Both the position numbers and the translations under genes were made by a program. From NCBI RefSeq assembly GCF_029873475.1, contig NZ_CP123499.1, positions 2,232,001 through 2,296,000 on the forward strand: a stretch of DNA of 64,000 nucleotides, given 5' to 3'. Shown in pieces: positions 1 through 7,972 of this stretch. Positions within the stretch are counted from its first letter, which is position 1; each line of letters starts with the position of its first letter. The notes under the pieces are model-generated. The model ran no database searches, was not told the origin of the DNA, and saw only the letters and a list, made by a program, of their open reading frames with translations. The DNA is from Arsenophonus sp. aPb (GTDB taxonomy: Bacteria > Pseudomonadota > Gammaproteobacteria > Enterobacterales > Enterobacteriaceae).

Positions 1-691
1 CTATTGCATTCAATAACGCTATGTTAGAACCATTTTTTAAAGCTAAATGCATATCAGCAATACGGGCAGTTTCAATTTTACGCGGATCGCAAACAATAAT
101 CTTCGCTCCTTTTTGCTTAGCTTTGATCACCCGATTAGCCACAATAGGGTGAGAATCAGCTGGGTTATAACCAAAAACAAAAACTAAATCAGTATCTTCG
201 ATACCGACAATTGAATTACTCATTGCGCCATTTCCGACCGACTGGTGCAGACCTGCAACCGATGGGCCGTGTCAAACGCGCGCGCAGCAATCAACATTAT
301 TAGTGCCGATAACCGCCCGGGCAAATTTTTGCATAATGTAATTGGTTTCATTGCCTGTGCCACGGGAGGAACCGGTAGTCATAATGGCATCCGGTCCATA
401 TTTGGCTTTAATAGCACTCAACTTGTTGGCCACATAGTTCAGTGCTTCATCCCAAGAAACGGCCTCCAGCTTAGCGCCTCGTTGACGGCGGATCATCGGT
501 GATTTCAAGCGCGGGGTAAGGATTTGGGTATCATTGATAAAATCCCAACCGTAATAACCTTTTAGGCATAAATCACCTTGATTGGTTTTCCCCTGCGCCG
601 CCTCCGCTTTGACAATTTTGCCTTTATCAACCATCAGGTTAATTTTGCAACCTGATGCACAATAGGGGCAAACCGTGACGACTTTTTTCAT
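1..691 (-). CDS. fdhF: Formate dehydrogenase H (FdhF), selenoprotein, N-terminal part only
   Basis: Molybdenum/selenium enzyme that oxidises formate to CO2 and feeds electrons to the formate hydrogenlyase complex. The N-terminus carries the 4Fe-4S motif CPYCASGCK, and the protein follows E. coli FdhF almost residue for residue (CLKGYYGWDFINDT, TTGSSRGTGNETNY). After DCCARV the frame meets TGA at 272-274 and continues as HGPSVAGLHQSVGNGAMSN, as in selenocysteine-containing FdhF, so the stop is read as Sec (position 140 in the E. coli enzyme). The start is placed at the ATG ending at 691 because AGGAG sits 7-8 bases upstream; the ATG two codons earlier is too close to it. The gene runs off the left edge. 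It lies downstream of its own sigma-54 promoter and next to hydN-hypF. Confidence 0.97.
235..274 (-). promoter_or_regulatory. Selenocysteine UGA codon and SECIS hairpin of fdhF
   Basis: The UGA lies at 272-274. Just downstream on the coding strand, the complement of 244-260 reads GGTTGCAGGTCTGCACC. It folds into a short stem with a bulged U and an AGGUCU apical loop, the element that the elongation factor SelB binds in E. coli fdhF. The sequence between UGA and hairpin and the loop itself match the E. coli SECIS as I recall it. Sel genes themselves are not in the window. Confidence 0.9.
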
Positions 692-741
692 CCACATTAC
701 TCCTGTTAACTTCATAATTGGAAAAGGATTAAGCATTAAGA

Positions 742-757
742 TGCATGAAGCATGCCA
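742..757 (-). promoter_or_regulatory. Sigma-54 promoter of fdhF
   Basis: On the minus strand TGGCATGCTTCATGCA has GG and GC exactly 10 bases apart (complements of 755-756 and 743-744), the -24/-12 signature of sigma-54. It lies about 50 bases upstream of the fdhF start. fdhF is sigma-54 and FhlA dependent in E. coli. Confidence 0.8.
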
Positions 758-818
758 CTCACACCATTATAATTAACCGAATGAAAAATAAAGAAAAAAT
801 ATTAATTCTGATTGATAG

Positions 819-843
819 TGTCATTTGTTCGACATAAATGACA
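819..843. promoter_or_regulatory. Probable FhlA upstream activating site for fdhF
   Basis: Perfect 8-base inverted repeat TGTCATTT / AAATGACA separated by 9 bases, centred about 80 bases upstream of the fdhF -24/-12 element. Similar TGTC...GACA palindromes stand before hydN and hycB in this locus, which supports a shared activator (FhlA). Confidence 0.6.
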
Positions 844-947
844 TGACAAACACGCCACTAACCAGCTACCGCTATGACAGCGAGAATAAAACTGCTGTTG
901 TTGTCACCTCAATGGATGGGCAATCTTTTGACATTTTGCGCCGGCTA

Positions 948-3176
948 TTAAGAAAATTTTGCTGCCGCTATCAGCGCTTGACCAAAAGCAATGGCGCCAT
1001 CACCAGCGGGTAAATTCATCGGCAACAATAGTTGAAAATCAGTTAACCAAAACTGTAACCGTTGACGCAGTAAGCGGTTATGCAATACACCGCCACTACA
1101 AACAATGGTGGCGATTTTTCGCAATTGTGCATGGTCGGTGGCCAGTTCAGCTAATCCTCTAGCCAACGCATCATGAAAGACCCAGGCACGCCAAGCATCA
1201 GGTGCCTGCCAATCGAGCCATTGTTGCCAAAATGTCATCATATCTAACTGGTTATCTTTAACCGGTAGCGTTACTGGGTGGTTGATATGATTTACCGTTA
1301 GCGCCAAAGCCTCTAATCTGCTAGCTGCTTCGCCTTGATAACTTTGTTGTGCCGGCGCACAGCCTAGCACTGTCGCAATCGCGTCAAATAAGCGTCCGGC
1401 AGAAGACGCAAGTGGTGCGTTGATGCCTCGCTCTATCGCCCGTGCTAATGGCTGCCAGGGTTTATCTGCCAAGCTTTTGGCTTCCGATCGCATTTGCCAA
1501 TCTGGTACAAATGCCAACCACTGAGCCAACAAATTCCGCCAGGGCTGGCGTGCAGCCAAATCACCCCCTGGCAGCGCAACTGGCGGCAATCCCGCCAATT
1601 TTTCACATTCATCATAATTGACACGTAAACATTCCCCACCCCATAACTGATCATCATCTCCCCAACCAATACCATCGAGGATCAATGCGATAACATCGCC
1701 TGCATGTCGTGGCCAAAGATGCTCAGCCAAACAGGCGACAGCATGGGCATGATGATGCTGCACCGTGACTGTCGGCACAGACATTTGCTGCGCCAATTGT
1801 CGTGTACGATAGGCTGGATGTTTATCGGTAACGATTTTTTGTGGCGTGAACTGCCAAATCTGCTGCATCCTGGTCACTACCTGCCACCACTGTGCTTCAA
1901 CATTTTGCTCATTGAGATCGCCAAGATGCTGGCTGAGAATCGCCTGCTGACCCCTTATCAGGCAGAAAGTATTTTTTAGATCAGCGCCTAAGCATAACAA
2001 CGAGGGCACCTTGCTAAAACCGGGCGGTAAAGGCAAGCTGTCGGGCACAAAACCCCTGGCTCGACGTAGCATTTCACCCGAGGCACGCATAACGGAATCA
2101 TCCATCCGCTGTAAAATATCTCGATTGTGTAATAACCAGCCGTCGGCAATATCAATCAGATCAGTCAATGCTTGTTCATTATCCAAAGCCGGCGGACAAC
2201 CACTGAGATTGCCTGAAGTCATTACTAATGGACGCGCGACAGTCTGTATTAATAGATGTTGTAAGGGATTTGCCGCCAGCATGACACCGACTTCGTTAAG
2301 CTGTGGTGCTATCTCATCAACTAACGATAGCCATTGTTTATCCACTAACACAATTGGTGCCGCAGGCATCTGCAAAAGTGACTGAGCCTGTTTAGGCAGA
2401 AGGCTGGCCATTGCATCAGTTATCATCACAGCTAAGGGTTTTGACGGTCGCTGTTTACGCTGACGCAAACGCTTTACTGCCATTTGATTATTAGCATCAC
2501 AAGCCAGATGGAAGCCACCTATCCCTTTAATCGCTATAATTTTACCCTGTTGCAATGCGTTAATGGCAGCCTGAATTGCCGCCTCTTTTTCTTGTCGCTC
2601 ATTTTCCGCCAGCCAGACCACCTGCGGCCCACAATCAGGACAAGCAATAGGTTGGGCATGGAAACGACGATCAGCTGGATCACGATATTCTGTTGCGCAA
2701 GGCGCACATAGTGGAAAAGCAGCCATAACGGTAAACGGTCGATCATAGGGTATCGCGCGAATAATGGTAAAACGCGGCCCACAGTGAGTACAATTAATAA
2801 ATGGGTAGCGATAGCGACGTTGGTTTGGATCATTCATTTCTCGCAAACATGCCGAGCAAGTAGCCGCATCAGGAGCAACTTGGGTTGCCATCGTTGCTGG
2901 CACGCTATGCTGAATAGTGAAATCCTGCGGCAATTGACGCCAGTGCCAGGGAAATTGCTGTACTTGATCAATACGAGCCAGTGGCGGGCAATCGATTGGC
3001 AATTGAGCAAGTAACCTTCTAGCATCGCCAACTATACGCACCACCACACCGGCACCGTCGTTATAAACATCCCCTTTAAGGGCTAGTCGTTGTGCCAATT
3101 GCCAAATCCAGGGCCGAAATCCGACCCCTTGAACTTTGCCACAGATCCGCAATAAGGTACCATTTTCACTTATCAT
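948..3176 (-). CDS. hypF: Carbamoyltransferase HypF, [NiFe] hydrogenase maturation
   Basis: Makes the CN ligands of the NiFe active site from carbamoyl phosphate, passing thiocarbamate to HypE. At 742 residues it is close to the usual length of about 750. Domains in order: acylphosphatase-like (GKVQGVGFRPW, residues 13-23), a double zinc-finger region with paired CxxC motifs (CSAC, CTHC, CAPC, CPDC; about 108-185), a YrdC-like domain (IKGIGGFHLACDA, about 215) and a Kae1-like carbamoyltransferase domain with the metal-binding HHHAH (about 475). It starts 24 bases after hydN, so hydN-hypF form one transcription unit as in E. coli. Its stop lies just ahead of the fdhF control region. Confidence 0.97.
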   Translation of the reverse strand: MISENGTLLRICGKVQGVGFRPWIWQLAQRLALKGDVYNDGAGVVVRIVGDARRLLAQLPIDCPPLARIDQVQQFPWHWRQLPQDFTIQHSVPATMATQVAPDAATCSACLREMNDPNQRRYRYPFINCTHCGPRFTIIRAIPYDRPFTVMAAFPLCAPCATEYRDPADRRFHAQPIACPDCGPQVVWLAENERQEKEAAIQAAINALQQGKIIAIKGIGGFHLACDANNQMAVKRLRQRKQRPSKPLAVMITDAMASLLPKQAQSLLQMPAAPIVLVDKQWLSLVDEIAPQLNEVGVMLAANPLQHLLIQTVARPLVMTSGNLSGCPPALDNEQALTDLIDIADGWLLHNRDILQRMDDSVMRASGEMLRRARGFVPDSLPLPPGFSKVPSLLCLGADLKNTFCLIRGQQAILSQHLGDLNEQNVEAQWWQVVTRMQQIWQFTPQKIVTDKHPAYRTRQLAQQMSVPTVTVQHHHAHAVACLAEHLWPRHAGDVIALILDGIGWGDDDQLWGGECLRVNYDECEKLAGLPPVALPGGDLAARQPWRNLLAQWLAFVPDWQMRSEAKSLADKPWQPLARAIERGINAPLASSAGRLFDAIATVLGCAPAQQSYQGEAASRLEALALTVNHINHPVTLPVKDNQLDMMTFWQQWLDWQAPDAWRAWVFHDALARGLAELATDHAQLRKIATIVCSGGVLHNRLLRQRLQFWLTDFQLLLPMNLPAGDGAIAFGQALIAAAKFS

Positions 3177-3200
3177 GTTGGTTAATACCGCGCAGGCTAG

Positions 3201-3746
3201 TTAGAAAACTTGATTGGCCATACCATTTAACGCTGCCCGCCGACGCTTCTCAAGATTGAGTTGTTCCAGTTTGTTACGATCAACACACATAATTGCGTTG
3301 GTAGGACAAGCCTGAATACAAGCCGGCCCTTCAGCGCGATGATGGCAAAGATCACATTTATTTGCCTCAGCCTTCTCTACGACAACATTCAATCCGCCCC
3401 CACTATTGCGTACTACTGGCCGTAAAACCACTTCCATTGCACCATAAGGACAAGCAACAACACAAGTTTTACAGCCAATACAACGCTGTTGATGAACGTG
3501 GACAAAATCGCTTTCACGCGTAATCGCACTATTAGGACAAACGTTGGCACAAGGCGCATCTTCACATTGGCGGCAGGTAGTGGCGGTAGAGACACTAACA
3601 CCTTTAATAACATGGATACGTGGCAAGAAAGTCTTAGGTGTGAGTGAAGCACAGTCCTGTGTTTCCTGATGAGATACCACACAAGCCACTTCGCAGGTAC
3701 GACAACCAATACATTTATTAGCATCAGTAATAATGAAACAATTCAT
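3201..3746 (-). CDS. hydN: Electron transport protein HydN, four [4Fe-4S] ferredoxin-like
   Basis: Small iron-sulfur protein tied to formate dehydrogenase H activity and hydrogenase maturation. The 181 residues hold four Cys clusters typical of the DMSO reductase subunit B-like family (CIGCRTCEVAC, CRQCEDAPC with CPN, CIGCKTCVVACPYG, CDLCHHR with CIQACP). It closely follows E. coli HydN, including the C-terminal CVDRNKLEQL block. GGAG lies six bases before the ATG. It is first in the hydN-hypF unit, and a -24/-12-like element and a palindrome stand upstream. Confidence 0.96.
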   Translation of the reverse strand: MNCFIITDANKCIGCRTCEVACVVSHQETQDCASLTPKTFLPRIHVIKGVSVSTATTCRQCEDAPCANVCPNSAITRESDFVHVHQQRCIGCKTCVVACPYGAMEVVLRPVVRNSGGGLNVVVEKAEANKCDLCHHRAEGPACIQACPTNAIMCVDRNKLEQLNLEKRRRAALNGMANQVF

Positions 3747-3782
3747 TCACTTCTCCAGCAATGACAGTCAATAGAGAAATAT

Positions 3783-3799
3783 ATTCATAAACTGTGCCA
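3783..3799 (-). promoter_or_regulatory. Possible sigma-54 promoter of hydN-hypF
   Basis: On the minus strand TTGGCACAGTTTATGAAT has a perfect -24 TGGCAC. At the -12 position it has GA instead of GC at the correct 10-base spacing. It lies about 40 bases upstream of the hydN start and just downstream of an FhlA-like palindrome. Confidence 0.5.
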
Positions 3800-3825
3800 A
3801 TTTTAAGTTAACAAAAAATTGGCAC
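3794..3825. repeat. Perfect 11-bp inverted repeat over the hydN -24 element
   Basis: GTGCCAATTTT (3794-3804) and AAAATTGGCAC (3815-3825) are exact reverse complements with a 10-base spacer. The left arm contains the hydN -24 element TGGCAC on the minus strand. No U-tract follows on either side, so it does not look like an intrinsic terminator. Confidence 0.7.
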
Positions 3826-3830
3826 GCGTC

Positions 3831-3856
3831 TGTCATCATCACGATTGACGATGACA
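3831..3856. promoter_or_regulatory. Probable FhlA upstream activating site for hydN
   Basis: Inverted repeat TGTCATC / GATGACA with a 12-base spacer, about 50 bases upstream of the hydN -24/-12 element. It has the same TGTCAT...ATGACA arms as the fdhF site. Confidence 0.5.
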
Positions 3857-3964
3857 AATATTGAAGCAATACAGTTTGATCGTATTAGTAGAATTAAATG
3901 CGAGCCAGAAACGAGAAAATTACCTTAACCAAGCCCATTTTTGCTACTAAATGCGATGCAATAT

Positions 3965-4420
3965 TTATAGTGGCCGGAACTGACTTAGTTGCTGATTATC
4001 AGCCAGACTGGCATAAACTGTTTCAACGGCTATTTTTACCGCTGCCGTCATCGGGTAATAGAATCCGACAATATCTGGCTGGATACCTAAGAAAATTACC
4101 TCGTTAGTATCCTCTTTTAGCTGCTCAATAAGATAGCTAAGTGGCATATTATGGGTCGACATAATAAACATATCAGCAATATCTTGTGGAGCGATCAGCC
4201 GTATTTCACCAGCCGCCAGTCCCATGTCGGTAGCATCGACAATCAATAAACGATTTGGCTGTAATTCGCGAATAACGCCGATATCATTTTCTGGCGCACT
4301 ACCGCCATCAATGACTATCCATTCCCCTTGTGGGGTATTACGACACATCTCTGCCAACAATGAGCCTGCGCCGTCATCACCCATTATACTATTGCCGACA
4401 CAGAGTAAAACATCAGCCAC
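3965..4420 (-). CDS. hycI: Hydrogenase 3 maturation endopeptidase HycI
   Basis: Cuts off the C-terminal extension of the large subunit HycE once nickel is inserted. The 151 residues follow E. coli HycI: LLCVGNSIMGDDGAG at the N-terminus, VIDGGSAPEND, LIVDATDMG and STHNMPL. The conserved Asp, Asp and His of these motifs bind nickel in this protease family. Its start overlaps the end of hycH by 8 bases. It is last in the leftward hyc operon, and its substrate HycE is encoded in the same operon with the expected cleavage site. Confidence 0.96.
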   Translation of the reverse strand: MADVLLCVGNSIMGDDGAGSLLAEMCRNTPQGEWIVIDGGSAPENDIGVIRELQPNRLLIVDATDMGLAAGEIRLIAPQDIADMFIMSTHNMPLSYLIEQLKEDTNEVIFLGIQPDIVGFYYPMTAAVKIAVETVYASLADNQQLSQFRPL

Positions 4421-4823
4421 GCTCCCTCCTTACCATCAAATAGATAGCACTCTCCTGCTGAATATTGGCTAGCATGCTTAACATCTGCTGGCTCCAACTT
4501 TGCTGTTGTTTAGTCTGTTTGCCTAGCACCGCGCTAAACGCATTTGCCAGCATTGCCACATGGCTACTATCAATAACAATTTCCCCATAACGAGCAACAC
4601 CCGCCATTTTCCGCTGCGCTTCACTTCCTGCTCCGAGAGTAGCAATCCAGAGCTGATATTCTGGCCAGGGACAGCTAAGTACCGCTTGTAAACAATCTAT
4701 CACGCCTAAATGGTGACCAATGGCAAGTCCATAATAGATAACTTGCTGTGCCTGCGGTGGCGTGCCCTCATTTTCATCAATAAATTTACGGCTTAGCTGA
4801 CTGAACACCACCTTATCACTCAT
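4413..4823 (-). CDS. hycH: Formate hydrogenlyase maturation protein HycH
   Basis: The 136-residue HycH family protein is needed to assemble active hydrogenase 3, though its biochemical role is poorly defined. Matching features are the N-terminal VFSQLSRKFIDE block, the central YYGLAIGHHLGVIDCL segment and GEIVIDSSH. It overlaps hycG by 4 bases upstream and hycI by 8 bases downstream, so it is translationally coupled in the hyc operon. Confidence 0.93.
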   Translation of the reverse strand: MSDKVVFSQLSRKFIDENEGTPPQAQQVIYYGLAIGHHLGVIDCLQAVLSCPWPEYQLWIATLGAGSEAQRKMAGVARYGEIVIDSSHVAMLANAFSAVLGKQTKQQQSWSQQMLSMLANIQQESAIYLMVRRERG

Positions 4824-5590
4824 TTAACCCGCTCCTGCTCAAGAATTTGGCTAAGATTGGCAACAATTTCATTTAAGCGCGGGTCATTTTCGTCAGCCAA
4901 CCATTGCGCCACTCGATCTTCACCCTGCATGAGATAATTGATAAAATTGTCAGCAATCTGACGACCATAGCGATAGCCAGCTAAACGTCGGGCAGCACGA
5001 TCGATACGGACTCGCAAGGGTTGTACCATATCGGAATGTAGAATTTTTGCCGGTTGCTCATCCTCTTCAAAGGGTTCACGCAGATGAATTTTTTGCTCCA
5101 GCAAGCCTAAAGCCATGGCAAAACCATATAAGGTCGCAGCCGGTGTCGGTGGACAACCAGGAATATAAACATCAACAGGAACGATCTTATCCGTTCCGCC
5201 CCAAACACAATACAGATCGTGAAAAATGCCACCTGAATTACCACAAGCGCCATAGGATATTGCAATTTTGGGATCAGGAGCCGAATGCCAGGCGCGTAAT
5301 GCTGGCGTGCGCATTGCGCGTGTAACCGCCCCAGTAAACAGCAATATATCAGCGTGACGTGGGGAAGGAACAACTTTAATGCCAAAGCGCTCGGCATCAA
5401 AAATGGGAGAAAGGGTGGCAAAAATTTCAATTTCACAGCCATTACAACCGCCACAGTCAACCCGATAAACATAAGCCGAGCGTTTAATTTTCTTCAACAA
5501 TAATGCTTTCATACTTGCGATAGACTCTTCTATTGCTACCGGTACGGGCATACCCTGTTGATCACGCGATGGCAAAAACTGGCTCATCAA
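4820..5590 (-). CDS. hycG: Hydrogenase 3 small subunit-like HycG
   Basis: Small [4Fe-4S] subunit of the membrane-bound hydrogenase 3, homologous to NuoB of complex I, which passes electrons to the NiFe subunit HycE. In 256 residues it shows CGGCNGCEIE (about 47), GACGNSGGIF with a further cluster Cys, and the PGCPPTP motif. The C-terminus is a helical tail as in E. coli HycG. It overlaps hycF by 4 bases and hycH by 4 bases. Confidence 0.96.
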   Translation of the reverse strand: MMSQFLPSRDQQGMPVPVAIEESIASMKALLLKKIKRSAYVYRVDCGGCNGCEIEIFATLSPIFDAERFGIKVVPSPRHADILLFTGAVTRAMRTPALRAWHSAPDPKIAISYGACGNSGGIFHDLYCVWGGTDKIVPVDVYIPGCPPTPAATLYGFAMALGLLEQKIHLREPFEEDEQPAKILHSDMVQPLRVRIDRAARRLAGYRYGRQIADNFINYLMQGEDRVAQWLADENDPRLNEIVANLSQILEQERVK

Positions 5591-6129
5591 ATAGTCTCCT
5601 TCATTTCACGGCTTAAATCGATTTTATCTGACGGAGTCAATCCCTGTAACCGTTTGCAATTAGGACAAGTTTCAAAGCTTTCTCGATGGTGTTCAGCGCG
5701 TTGGTCGCCATTATGTTTCAGTATCTCGATCACATAGTTGATCGCTTTTTTGACTGCCAAAGGACGCTGACATACTCGGCAATAACAAACAGTAAATCGT
5801 GCTTGCTGGTAAAGATCTTCTTTGCGCCATACTGCTAGTTCATATTCCTGTGACAAACGAATGGCCGCCGTTGGGCAAACCTCTTCACAACGACCACAGA
5901 AAATGCAACGACCAAGATTCAATTGCCAGAGCAGTTGGCCTTTTGGCAAATCAATTTCTGAGGTCAGTGCATTAGATGGACAAGCGTTGACGCATGCTGC
6001 ACAACCGATACATTGTTGCGGATTATGTTGCGGTTTACCGCGAAAGTTTTTATCCACTTCAATTGGTGTCAGTGGATAATCTTCGGTAACAATCCCAGTT
6101 TTTAAAGCTTTCTTAATAAAATTAAACAT
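5587..6129 (-). CDS. hycF: Formate hydrogenlyase iron-sulfur subunit HycF
   Basis: NuoI-like ferredoxin subunit of formate hydrogenlyase. The 180 residues contain two [4Fe-4S] motifs, CIGCAACVNACP (about 40) and CIFCGRCEEVCP (about 73), then a CYCRVC / CPNC pair in the C-terminal third. It overlaps hycG by 4 bases. Unusually, 124 bases separate it from hycE upstream, where closely packed operons leave about 10. That gap contains a small hairpin. Confidence 0.95.
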   Translation of the reverse strand: MFNFIKKALKTGIVTEDYPLTPIEVDKNFRGKPQHNPQQCIGCAACVNACPSNALTSEIDLPKGQLLWQLNLGRCIFCGRCEEVCPTAAIRLSQEYELAVWRKEDLYQQARFTVCYCRVCQRPLAVKKAINYVIEILKHNGDQRAEHHRESFETCPNCKRLQGLTPSDKIDLSREMKETI

Positions 6130-6210
6130 GATAACTCCAGTTGGCTTTTACTGACTGCGCGCAACTGACGAAAGAGATTGCGCTAGTTAGTCATAAACGG
6201 CTTGCCATAA

Positions 6211-6227
6211 CCCTGATACGTTCAGGG
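6211..6227. repeat. Small hairpin in the hycE-hycF spacer
   Basis: CCCTGA and TCAGGG form a perfect 6-bp stem with a 5-base loop in the 124-base spacer. There is no U-tract, so it is not a standard terminator. It may mark an mRNA processing or stability site; that is only inference. Confidence 0.4.
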
Positions 6228-6253
6228 GTAAACAGCCTCAGCAAAAGCAAAAG

Positions 6254-7963
6254 TTATTTCAGCGGTGAATTCTTACGCTCAATGCTGTAACGTTCTAATT
6301 CTTTATAAGGCACCACTTGACTCTTTTTCTTGCGCACATCGACAACAGTCATACGATCAGTGCAGGAATAACACGGATCAAGACTGCCAATTATCAGTGG
6401 CGCATCAGAAACAGTATTGCCACGTAGCATATAGCGCAGTGTCGGCCAATTGGCATAAGTTGCCGCACGACAGCGCCAACGCCACAGTTTTTGATTATCG
6501 CCGGTCATGCTCCAGTGAATATCATCGCCGCGTGGTGCTTCAGTAAAACCTAAAGCAAAACGGTGCGGAATATAGCTAAATCCCTCTACCATTAATGCAC
6601 CAGCAGGTAGATTATCCAAACCAAAATCAATCATATTGAGTGAGGTAAAGACTTCATTGATACGAACTTTGAGGCGAGCAAGTACATCACATCCCTGTTC
6701 ACTATGCACCTCTAGCGGTAGTAAACCATAACCGATAAAAGGGTGATCCCTGCGAGTATCACGCGCATGGCCACTAGCGCGTACCATAGGGCCAACATTA
6801 CTAAAATCGCGCGCGACTTGCGGATCCAAGCGCCCGATACCGACGGTACGTTGCTCAATATTGGGCGTCGTTAATAATATCTCCACCAGCTCTTGCACTT
6901 CACGCCGCATCTGCTGAGCCAATTGGCGGGTCTTTTTCATGTCATCTTTAAGCAGATCACGACGAATACCGCCAATTAGGTTAAGTCCATAGGTTTTACG
7001 TGCCCCGGTCAGGATTTCAGCCATCTTCATAGAAGATTCACGTACGCGAAAAAATTGCATAAAACCCGAATCAAAACCAACAAAATGGCAGGCTAAGCCT
7101 AAGTTAAGCAAATGGGAATGCAACCGCTCTATCTCCAGCAAAATGGCGCGGATCATCTGAGCTCGCTCTGGAACCAAAATTCCCATTGCATTTTCAATGG
7201 AGGTGGCATAAGCAGTACTGTGAGCAAAACCACAAATACCACAGACCCTATCAGACAAAAATGTCACTTCGTTATAACCCATCCGTGTTTCTGCCAGTTT
7301 TTCCATCCCACGGTGGACATAAAATAGGCGATAATCAGCGTCAATAATATTTTCGCCGTCTACAAATAAACGAAAATGACCGGGTTCATCAGAAGTTACG
7401 TGTAATGGGCCAATGGGTAACACATTATTTTTCTTATTACCCAACTCATTAATGAATTGGTAAGTTTCACTGTCAGTGGTCGGTGCAGGACGCTGACGAT
7501 AATCCATACTGTCCTTACGCAATGGATAGAGATCATCAGGCCAGTCATCGGGTAATACCAGACGACGCTCATCGGGCAAACCAACGGGGATCAAACCGTA
7601 CATATCGCGAACTTCACGTTCACCCCATACTGCTGCTGGAACTCGTGGTGTCACCGATGGAAACTCTGGTTTATCGGCATCAACCTCAACCCGAACAGTG
7701 AGCCAACATTTACTTCCCTGCTCCATAGAAAGTACATAATAAACCGCGTAGTGACCGCACAATTTGCGTTCATCATTACCGAATAATACCGATAACCACC
7801 CTCCTTGTTGGTAGTAAAGATAGGCTATCACATCAGGTAATGCGTTGATTTTTATCGTAATGGTTAATTGATCTTTAGTCTGCCAACCTTCCTCCAACAC
7901 AACGCCGGGAAATGCCTGGCACAAAGCCGTAAGATAATGTTGACCTAATTTTTCTTCAGACAT
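6254..7963 (-). CDS. hycE: Hydrogenase 3 large (NiFe) subunit HycE
   Basis: Catalytic subunit that reduces protons to H2. The 569 residues combine an N-terminal NuoC-like domain (to about 170) with a NuoD-like hydrogenase domain. The nickel ligands are in RVCGICGFAH (about 240) and DPCYSCTDR near the C-terminus. The sequence ends with a 32-residue tail (MTVVDVRKKKS...NSPLK) that HycI removes after the Arg of this motif, and it is virtually the E. coli tail. AGAGAA precedes the ATG. The stop of hycD lies 10 bases upstream. Confidence 0.98.
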   Translation of the reverse strand: MSEEKLGQHYLTALCQAFPGVVLEEGWQTKDQLTITIKINALPDVIAYLYYQQGGWLSVLFGNDERKLCGHYAVYYVLSMEQGSKCWLTVRVEVDADKPEFPSVTPRVPAAVWGEREVRDMYGLIPVGLPDERRLVLPDDWPDDLYPLRKDSMDYRQRPAPTTDSETYQFINELGNKKNNVLPIGPLHVTSDEPGHFRLFVDGENIIDADYRLFYVHRGMEKLAETRMGYNEVTFLSDRVCGICGFAHSTAYATSIENAMGILVPERAQMIRAILLEIERLHSHLLNLGLACHFVGFDSGFMQFFRVRESSMKMAEILTGARKTYGLNLIGGIRRDLLKDDMKKTRQLAQQMRREVQELVEILLTTPNIEQRTVGIGRLDPQVARDFSNVGPMVRASGHARDTRRDHPFIGYGLLPLEVHSEQGCDVLARLKVRINEVFTSLNMIDFGLDNLPAGALMVEGFSYIPHRFALGFTEAPRGDDIHWSMTGDNQKLWRWRCRAATYANWPTLRYMLRGNTVSDAPLIIGSLDPCYSCTDRMTVVDVRKKKSQVVPYKELERYSIERKNSPLK

Positions 7964-7972
7964 GGTAATTCT

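Noticed and set aside
3819..3837. Second sigma-54-like TGGCAC on the plus strand before hycI
   Set aside because: The -12 position is TC, and no rightward gene lies downstream; it is simply the other arm of the inverted repeat.
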